Source of the DNA: FEN-1350 sp964643355
GTDB lineage: Bacteria; Planctomycetota; Phycisphaerae; Sedimentisphaerales; Anaerohalosphaeraceae
Reading direction: 5' to 3'
Assembly (NCBI GenBank): GCA_964643355.1
Contig: CAZXPW010000004.1
Location: forward strand, 62,001 to 126,000
Length of the DNA: 64,000 bases
A program made the translations under genes and the position numbers. The notes under the pieces were generated by a model. That model was not told where the DNA came from, ran no database searches, and saw only the letters and a program-made list of their open reading frames with translations. Shown here in pieces: positions 59,341-64,000 of the stretch; positions within the stretch are counted from its first letter, which is position 1, and each line of letters begins with the position of its first letter.

Positions 59341-59369
59341 ATTATATCGGCATTTGGTTTCCTCAACAA
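59341..59369 (-). promoter_or_regulatory. Promoter of the acyl-CoA synthetase/CoA-transferase operon
   Basis: On the minus strand TTGTTG (59369-59364), 17 bp, perfect TATAAT (59346-59341), about 50 bp before ATG 59285. Confidence 0.6.
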
Positions 59370-59465
59370 TCCCCTTCCTCCCTTTCTATTCGATGGAAGG
59401 TCCAATAATGATCCCCCCCGGAACAAACGATGACGGCCCTTGCGCAAATGCAGTTGGAAACGGCG

Positions 59466-60986
59466 CTACGATTCTCCGTTTCCTCCGACTTGTGTCTGGA
59501 CCCGACCCTGCTCCAGGGTCCGGATGAATTTCTGAAAATGGTATCCATAGACGGTCAGTGTGACCGCCAGAACAAGACGGTGCCGTTTGCGCAACGACCA
59601 GAAAATCAATTTCCAATAGTACCGCCGGCCGCGACGAAGAATCCCGAACTGCCAGATCGACTTGACGAACGCGCGGATCTCGCGATATCTCAGCTTGAGG
59701 GTTCGATCCGTCGGCGCCGAATAGTTCTGCAAAAAGGTTAAAATCCGCTGGCAGTAGTTCGGCTGCGAATAGATCGTCTGAACCACCTTCCGATACCCCG
59801 ACAGCAGCGTTTCCATCCCCATCTTCGGAAGAAAATTGATCGAGCAGTCCGTGTTATCTCCCGTCGTCGGACGGGTCAATCTCCGCTTGTCGGCCAATCG
59901 CCGATACAGCGCCGTCCCCCGCGGCGCGTTCAGCAATCCCACCATCGCCACCACAACTCCGCTTTCCTGGATGAACCGGATCAGATTGTCGAACACGCTC
60001 GGCTCGTCGCTGTCGAATCCCAGAATGAATCCCGCCTGCACCTGCATCCCCGCCCGCTGGATCTTCGCCACGCTCTCGACCAGGTCCCGACCCTTGTTCT
60101 GCACCTTGTTGCATTCGCTCAGCCCCGCCTCGCTGGGCGTCTCGATCCCCACGAACACGCAATCGAATCCCGCCCGCACCATCGCCCGCATCAGTTCTTC
60201 GTCGTCGCACAGGTTGATCGAGGCCTGCGTGTTGAAGCAAAATGGAAAATCCCGTTCCCGCATCCAGTTTTCGATCGCCGGCAGCACCTCCGTTTTCAGG
60301 CGCGTCTTGTTGCCGATGAAATTGTCGTCCACGAAAAAGACGTTGCTCCGCCACCCGGTGTCGTAGATACTCTGCAGCTCCGCGATCACCTGGGCGGTGT
60401 CCTTGGTTCGGATCTCGTGCCCGAACAAAGTCGTAACATCGCAGAAGTCGCAGTTGAACGGGCACCCCCGCGAATACTGCGTCGGCATCAGCGCGTATTT
60501 TTTGATGTCGACCAGTTCCCACATCGGCGCCGGCGTCTGCCGCAGGTCCGCCTTGTCATGCGTGGTATAGACCTTGCGCGCCGTACCGGCCCGCAAGTCC
60601 GCCACAAATCCCGGCAATGTTACCTCCGCCTCTTTCAGCACCAGATGATCCACCTGGGGAAATTCCTCCGGCAAACTGGTAAACAGCGGCCCCCCGGCCA
60701 CCGTCTTGACGCCCAGCGCGCGGCATCGATCCAGAATCGCCTCCGCCGATTTCCGCTGGATCATCATCGCCGTGACAAACACATAATCCGCCCAGTGGAG
60801 GTCCTTGTCCCGCAGCCGCGTCGTGTTCAGGTCGATCAGCCGTTTTTCCCACTCTTCCGGCAGCATCGCCGCCACCGTCAACAACCCCAGCGGCGGCAGC
60901 ATCGACTTGCGAGAAATGAACTTGACGGCGTTCTTTAAGCTCCAAAACGACTCCGGAAATTCCGGATTAACGAGAAGAATTCGCAT
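59466..60986 (-). CDS. B12-binding-domain radical SAM protein (DUF4070-like)
   Basis: A 506-residue radical SAM enzyme. N-terminal Rossmann-like B12-binding-type domain (I-L-L-V-N-P-E-F-P near residue 3, P-P-L-G-L-L near 31). The cluster motif C-x-x-x-C-x-x-C is in S-R-G-C-P-F-N-C-D-F-C-D near 174-185. The C-terminal ~150 residues (R-G-T-A-L-Y-R-R, I-L-T-F-L-Q-N-Y) resemble the DUF4070 tail of the BchE/HpnJ-like group. The substrate is unknown; B12 dependence cannot be confirmed because the D-x-H-x-x-G motif is not obvious. GGGAG/AGGGA precedes ATG 60986. It stands alone, 180 bp from the next minus-strand gene. Confidence 0.82.
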   Translation of the reverse strand: MRILLVNPEFPESFWSLKNAVKFISRKSMLPPLGLLTVAAMLPEEWEKRLIDLNTTRLRDKDLHWADYVFVTAMMIQRKSAEAILDRCRALGVKTVAGGPLFTSLPEEFPQVDHLVLKEAEVTLPGFVADLRAGTARKVYTTHDKADLRQTPAPMWELVDIKKYALMPTQYSRGCPFNCDFCDVTTLFGHEIRTKDTAQVIAELQSIYDTGWRSNVFFVDDNFIGNKTRLKTEVLPAIENWMRERDFPFCFNTQASINLCDDEELMRAMVRAGFDCVFVGIETPSEAGLSECNKVQNKGRDLVESVAKIQRAGMQVQAGFILGFDSDEPSVFDNLIRFIQESGVVVAMVGLLNAPRGTALYRRLADKRRLTRPTTGDNTDCSINFLPKMGMETLLSGYRKVVQTIYSQPNYCQRILTFLQNYSAPTDRTLKLRYREIRAFVKSIWQFGILRRGRRYYWKLIFWSLRKRHRLVLAVTLTVYGYHFQKFIRTLEQGRVQTQVGGNGES

Positions 60987-61462
60987 TCCCTGCTCCCCTC
61001 GAAAATTGGATGTCAGAAAAATGAGAAAGATCGAATCGTCCCGCCCCGGCTCTTGCTCTTCGATTGCCAATCCGCCAAATGCCACTGCAATCACGGTCCA
61101 TTGCGATGGGAGTAATCCGTGGGTGTCCCTGCTGTGATGGATTCGCTCTTCGCCGTCTCCCCCCGCGCGATCACGCGGATCACAATACCTCGCCCGCGGA
61201 GGGGGCAAGCCGACTGCGCTTCACCCCGATAGTATAGCCCCCTTCGGTTTCCCTGGATATCAAAATGCAAAAAAAATATGCGATCGCGCCGTCTTTCACT
61301 GGGCTGGGTTTGCCGCGTCTGCGAACCTGTGCGGGCCTCAAATCAATTTCCAATAGACAATATCCAATTTTAAATTACTTCGCCCGATGTTCCGCCACCC
61401 AGCAAAATGGGTACGGGTATCGTTCCGCTGAATGCGGGTTGTACCTGTCCCCGTTTTGCGTA
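60987..61462. other. Intergenic region between the radical SAM and GLUG-repeat genes
   Basis: This 476-bp gap has no reading frame with a convincing start or family signal. It contains one heptad array (61342-61376, listed separately) and G/C-rich palindromic stretches around 61156-61200. Confidence 0.5.
61342..61376. repeat. Heptad repeat array
   Basis: Units ATCAATT, TCCAATA, GACAATA, TCCAATT, TTAAATT, five in register. Confidence 0.75.
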
Positions 61463-62860
61463 TCACTCCCGCATCCAATTGGATGCCACAATTCCGAAGT
61501 CCGCCAGGTCCACCTTCCCGTCCTTATTCACATCCGCCGCACCGACCGTCGCCGGAGTCCCCGCCATCCAGTGCCCGACCAGAACCAGCAAATCGTCCAA
61601 CCCAACCCCGTCCGGGCAACTGATGTCCCCACCTTGGATAAACTCCCACGCCAGTCGCGGATAATCCACGCCATCTCCGCACATCCGCCAGACATCCGCC
61701 GTCCCATTCGCCGATTCTCCGACAAAATCCCACCCGGCTTCCGTAAAAGTCGAAAGCGTTTTCATCTCCGCTGTCGTCTTGCCCGTCCCACCGAAGCTGG
61801 TTGTCTGGCCGGAGGTCTCTGTGTCCCAGAAAGATCCAAAGATCTCGCCAATTCGGTTGGAGCCACATAAACCGCCGAATATGCTGCCCCCGGAGACTCT
61901 TCCAACGGAGTAGGAGTTGTCGATTTCGCCGTGGTCTAAATAACCGCAAAGACCCCCGAGATATTTGCACATATTTCCGCCACTCACACTTCCCGAGGCA
62001 TAGCAGTCGCGAATACAGCCCTTGTCATTCCAGCCGCAGACACCTCCGAGGAACTTACTGCTATCGCCGCCTTCAATGCTGACGGCGGCACAACATCGGC
62101 TTACCTCACCTTCCCGAAGAAAACCGCATAATCCGCCAAGATACAGGGATTGAATACCACCCGTGATATGTCCAGCAGCACGGCAGTTGATGATTTTCCC
62201 CCGTAGATTGTACCCACACAGACCCCCAAGGCCTTCAGCCTGTTGAGCGGCCGTGATCACGCCCTTAGCGCCGGAATTCTCGATGTTGCCGGCGTTCCAA
62301 CCACAGAGCCCGCCAAAATAGTGAGATCCGAATCCACCGACAATACGGCATTCGACGGAACAATTTCGAAGAACACCGGAATTTGTGCCGCACAAGCCGC
62401 CGAGATACCATGAAGCATTGCCGACGGTGATTGTAGATTGTTCAACGCTAATATTCTTCACCTCCCCCGGCTCTCCGATTCGACCCATCAGTCCGAGGAA
62501 ATCATTACCGTCATTGGAGGAGTCTTCGTCGGAAATTGTATCTATGTGTAGATTGATGATCTTGTGACCGACTCCATCAAAGATGCCGGTGAACAGAGGC
62601 CAACCATCCGGAGCAACAACGGCTGTGGTAAAATAGTATGCCCCCAGATCAATATCTGCGGCGACAACAAAATGACGGTCGTAATCGTCGGTATTCTGAC
62701 CCAGCGCAATCAAATCGTCCGCTGTCGAGATCCGATATGGATCCTCCTTCGTGCCGGCCCCGCCGGAATAGGTACCCGCGCAGACCATTGCCGCGAATGT
62801 AAAAAGTGTGTAAAAAATGACCATCGCCGGGAGAAAACCGCTTTTGTGTGAACAAAACAT
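61463..62860 (-). CDS. Exported GLUG-repeat protein with C-terminal dockerin-like repeats
   Basis: A 465-residue secreted protein. Signal peptide of about 28 residues (V-I-F-Y-T-L-F-T-F-A-A-M-V-C-A-G). The central ~260 residues are a beta-helix-like series of GLUG-type repeats built on L-G-G-L-C-G-x-N/F/Y, each about 30-35 residues with conserved cysteines (N-C-S-V, N-C-R-A, R-C-C-A, D-C-Y-A). At the end are two dockerin-like loops: G-G-D-I-S-C-P-D-G-V-G-L-D-D-L and A-A-D-V-N-K-D-G-K-V-D-L-A-D-F. Such proteins bind or decorate surfaces or polysaccharides; the specific ligand is unknown. GGAAGGAG precedes the ATG. The next gene on the other strand is rarA. Confidence 0.85.
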   Translation of the reverse strand: MFCSHKSGFLPAMVIFYTLFTFAAMVCAGTYSGGAGTKEDPYRISTADDLIALGQNTDDYDRHFVVAADIDLGAYYFTTAVVAPDGWPLFTGIFDGVGHKIINLHIDTISDEDSSNDGNDFLGLMGRIGEPGEVKNISVEQSTITVGNASWYLGGLCGTNSGVLRNCSVECRIVGGFGSHYFGGLCGWNAGNIENSGAKGVITAAQQAEGLGGLCGYNLRGKIINCRAAGHITGGIQSLYLGGLCGFLREGEVSRCCAAVSIEGGDSSKFLGGVCGWNDKGCIRDCYASGSVSGGNMCKYLGGLCGYLDHGEIDNSYSVGRVSGGSIFGGLCGSNRIGEIFGSFWDTETSGQTTSFGGTGKTTAEMKTLSTFTEAGWDFVGESANGTADVWRMCGDGVDYPRLAWEFIQGGDISCPDGVGLDDLLVLVGHWMAGTPATVGAADVNKDGKVDLADFGIVASNWMRE

Positions 62861-63014
62861 GGTTACCGCTCCTTCCTAAAACCGGGAAACTGCTTCAAAA
62901 ACCCAACCCTCATTCCGATTTCCGACAATATTATACCATACTTTTCCAAGAAATCAAGCATAATCCCTCCTCGTTTTCGGACACCCCAACTTCAAAGCCA
63001 GCCACATAAATGCA

Positions 63015-63107
63015 ATAATCAATAGACAATATCGAAGATCCGCAGGGACGGATTCAATCGTCAATTCCAATTTTCCCTTTGCCCTTTGCCATTTTCCCTT
63101 CTCCTGT
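63015..63107. repeat. Heptad repeat arrays immediately upstream of rarA
   Basis: Array 63015-63035 (ATAATCA, ATAGACA, ATATCGA) and array 63052-63107 (ATTCAAT, CGTCAAT, TCCAATT, TTCCCTT, TGCCCTT, TGCCATT, TTCCCTT, CTCCTGT). The second abuts the rarA -10 box. Confidence 0.8.
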
Positions 63108-63109
63108 CG

Positions 63110-63115
63110 TATAAT
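63110..63115 (+). promoter_or_regulatory. -10 box of rarA, compatible with a leaderless transcript
   Basis: A perfect TATAAT ending 7 nt before the rarA ATG (63123), so the usual start point would be at or next to the A of the start codon. No -35 box with good spacing is evident; the region upstream is heptad array. Confidence 0.5.
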
Positions 63116-63122
63116 GTGTCCG

Positions 63123-64000
63123 ATGCCGAAGAAAGACGACAATCCGCTCTTCGCCGAAAGCGAGCAATCCGCGATCGAGGCCCAGGCACCGCTGGCCGTC
63201 CGGATGCGCCCGCGAACGCTCGACGAGTTCGTCGGCCAGCGGCACTTCGCCGGGCCGGGCCAGCTCCTGCGGCGGATGCTCGAAGCCGACCGTCTGACGA
63301 GTTTGATCTTTTACGGCCCGCCCGGCTGCGGCAAGACTTCGCTGGCCCGCGTGATCGCCCTGCAAACCCGCAGCCGTTTCTGCTACCTCAGCGCGCCGGC
63401 GGCCGGGGTCAAGGAAATCCGTGAGATTACCGCCGACGCCCGCGCGCGGCTCCTCGGCCATAATCCTGGCCGAACGCTGCTGTTTATCGACGAAATCCAC
63501 CGCTTCAACCGCGCCCAGCAGGATGTTCTGCTGGATGATGTCGAAAACGGCGTGGTCACCCTGATCGGCGCCACGACCGAGAACCCTTACTTCTCCGTCA
63601 ATTCCCCGCTGATCAGCCGCAGTACGGTCTTTCAATTCGAGCCGCTGACTATCGAAGATGTCACCGACCTGCTGCAACGCGCCCTGGCCGACCCCCGGCG
63701 CGGCCTGGGCAAATACAAGATCGACGCCGACCCCGAGGCCCTCAAGCTTCTGGCCGTCCTCTGCGATGGCGACGCCCGCCGCGCGCTGACGGCCCTGGAG
63801 GTCGCGGCCCTGTCACTGGTTAAATCCGCCGGCGACAAACCGGTACGCCTCACGGTCGATGCGGCTAAAGAATCCGTCCAGAAAAAGTCGATTCAATATG
63901 ATGGCAGCGGCGATACGCACTACGATCTGGCCAGCGCCCTGCAAAAGAGCATGCGGGGTTCGGACCCGGATGCCACGGTCTATTGGCTGGCTCGGATGAT
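63123..64000 (+). CDS. rarA: Replication-associated recombination protein A (3' truncated)
   Basis: AAA+ ATPase related to the clamp loader, acting at stalled replication forks. The first 292 codons are in the window and the gene runs off the right edge. Walker A G-P-P-G-C-G-K-T near residues 65-72, Walker B L-L-F-I-D-E-I-H-R-F-N near 120-130 (the I-H-R-F-N extension is specific for RarA/MgsA), sensor 1 A-T-T-E-N-P near 152, and a sensor 2-like D-A-R-R-A-L near 218. A C-terminal region starts at Y-D-L-A-S-A-L-Q-K-S-M-R-G-S-D-P-D-A. The start lies just behind a -10 box. Confidence 0.92.
   Translation, partial: MPKKDDNPLFAESEQSAIEAQAPLAVRMRPRTLDEFVGQRHFAGPGQLLRRMLEADRLTSLIFYGPPGCGKTSLARVIALQTRSRFCYLSAPAAGVKEIREITADARARLLGHNPGRTLLFIDEIHRFNRAQQDVLLDDVENGVVTLIGATTENPYFSVNSPLISRSTVFQFEPLTIEDVTDLLQRALADPRRGLGKYKIDADPEALKLLAVLCDGDARRALTALEVAALSLVKSAGDKPVRLTVDAAKESVQKKSIQYDGSGDTHYDLASALQKSMRGSDPDATVYWLARM

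Overview
The window looks like a chromosomal segment of a Gram-negative planctomycete of the class Phycisphaerae (Sedimentisphaerales-like). Evidence: PEP-CTERM sorting tails (end of a gene at 83, and 3796-4446, 4854-5513), paired dockerin-like repeats of the 'D-x-T-G-D-C-x-V-N-L-x-D-L' type at C-termini (25946-27085, 61463-62860), Tat-exported Gfo/Idh and enolase-superfamily proteins, and LpxB plus polyprenyl-phosphate sugar transferase and O-antigen ligase genes, which imply a lipid A/LPS outer membrane. This assignment is inferred from protein families; no rRNA or tRNA was recognised. Promoters can be read repeatedly as TTGAnn-16/17-TA(T/C)AAT.

Layout. 1-5.6 kb: end of a PEP-CTERM gene, rhamnulokinase, two small lipoproteins (one TlpA-like), a small secreted protein, then two tandem paralogous PEP-CTERM proteins with structured leaders. 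5.6-10.5 kb: lpxB, two SMP-30/gluconolactonase paralogues, a PQQ-type beta-propeller protein and a small membrane protein. 10.7-17.8 kb: proS, a DUF4416 protein, a WecA/MraY-type sugar-phosphate transferase, a GH53 galactanase and an O-antigen ligase with a TPR tail. 17.9-23 kb: trpB2 behind a TrpR-family repressor with a readable promoter and operator-like palindrome, a YdjC-like deacetylase, a STAS protein, a sulfotransferase and cysteine synthase. 23-34 kb: a GH36-containing fusion, a dockerin-tagged beta-propeller protein, a Tat oxidoreductase, a DPP-IV-like peptidase coupled to an MFS transporter, and a ceramidase-like protein. 34-40 kb: a complete TolC/adaptor/RND efflux operon. 40-48 kb: response regulator, candidate small RNA, thioredoxin, a BSP-family metallopeptidase, a two-subunit periplasmic [NiFe] hydrogenase, and the coupled trpS-DUF2007-scpA group. 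48-59.3 kb: an acetate/acyl-CoA block: acs and an OFA transporter on +, facing a minus-strand run of ADP-forming acyl-CoA synthetase, CoA-transferase fused to a GNAT acetyltransferase, nitrilase, enolase-superfamily enzyme and an AcuC-type deacetylase. 59.4-64 kb: a radical SAM protein, a GLUG-repeat dockerin protein and the start of rarA.

The most unusual non-coding signal is a family of 7-bp-periodic, degenerate AT-rich arrays (units like TCCAATA) in at least ten intergenic spots. Some are inverted pairs that could fold. They supply stop codons and, in one case, the basic C-terminal tail of a protein. A second repeat, a double-hairpin GGGGCACACGG...CCGCCCCTAC element, occurs twice; one copy appears to provide the Shine-Dalgarno and GTG start of the GH53 gene.

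Functionally, the 48-59 kb block has the parts for acetate activation (Acs), reversible acetyl-CoA/acyl-CoA interconversion (ADP-forming synthetase, CoA-transferase) and protein lysine acetylation/deacetylation (GNAT domain, AcuC) that in other bacteria controls Acs. Many secreted hydrolases and beta-propellers point to a polysaccharide-degrading heterotroph.
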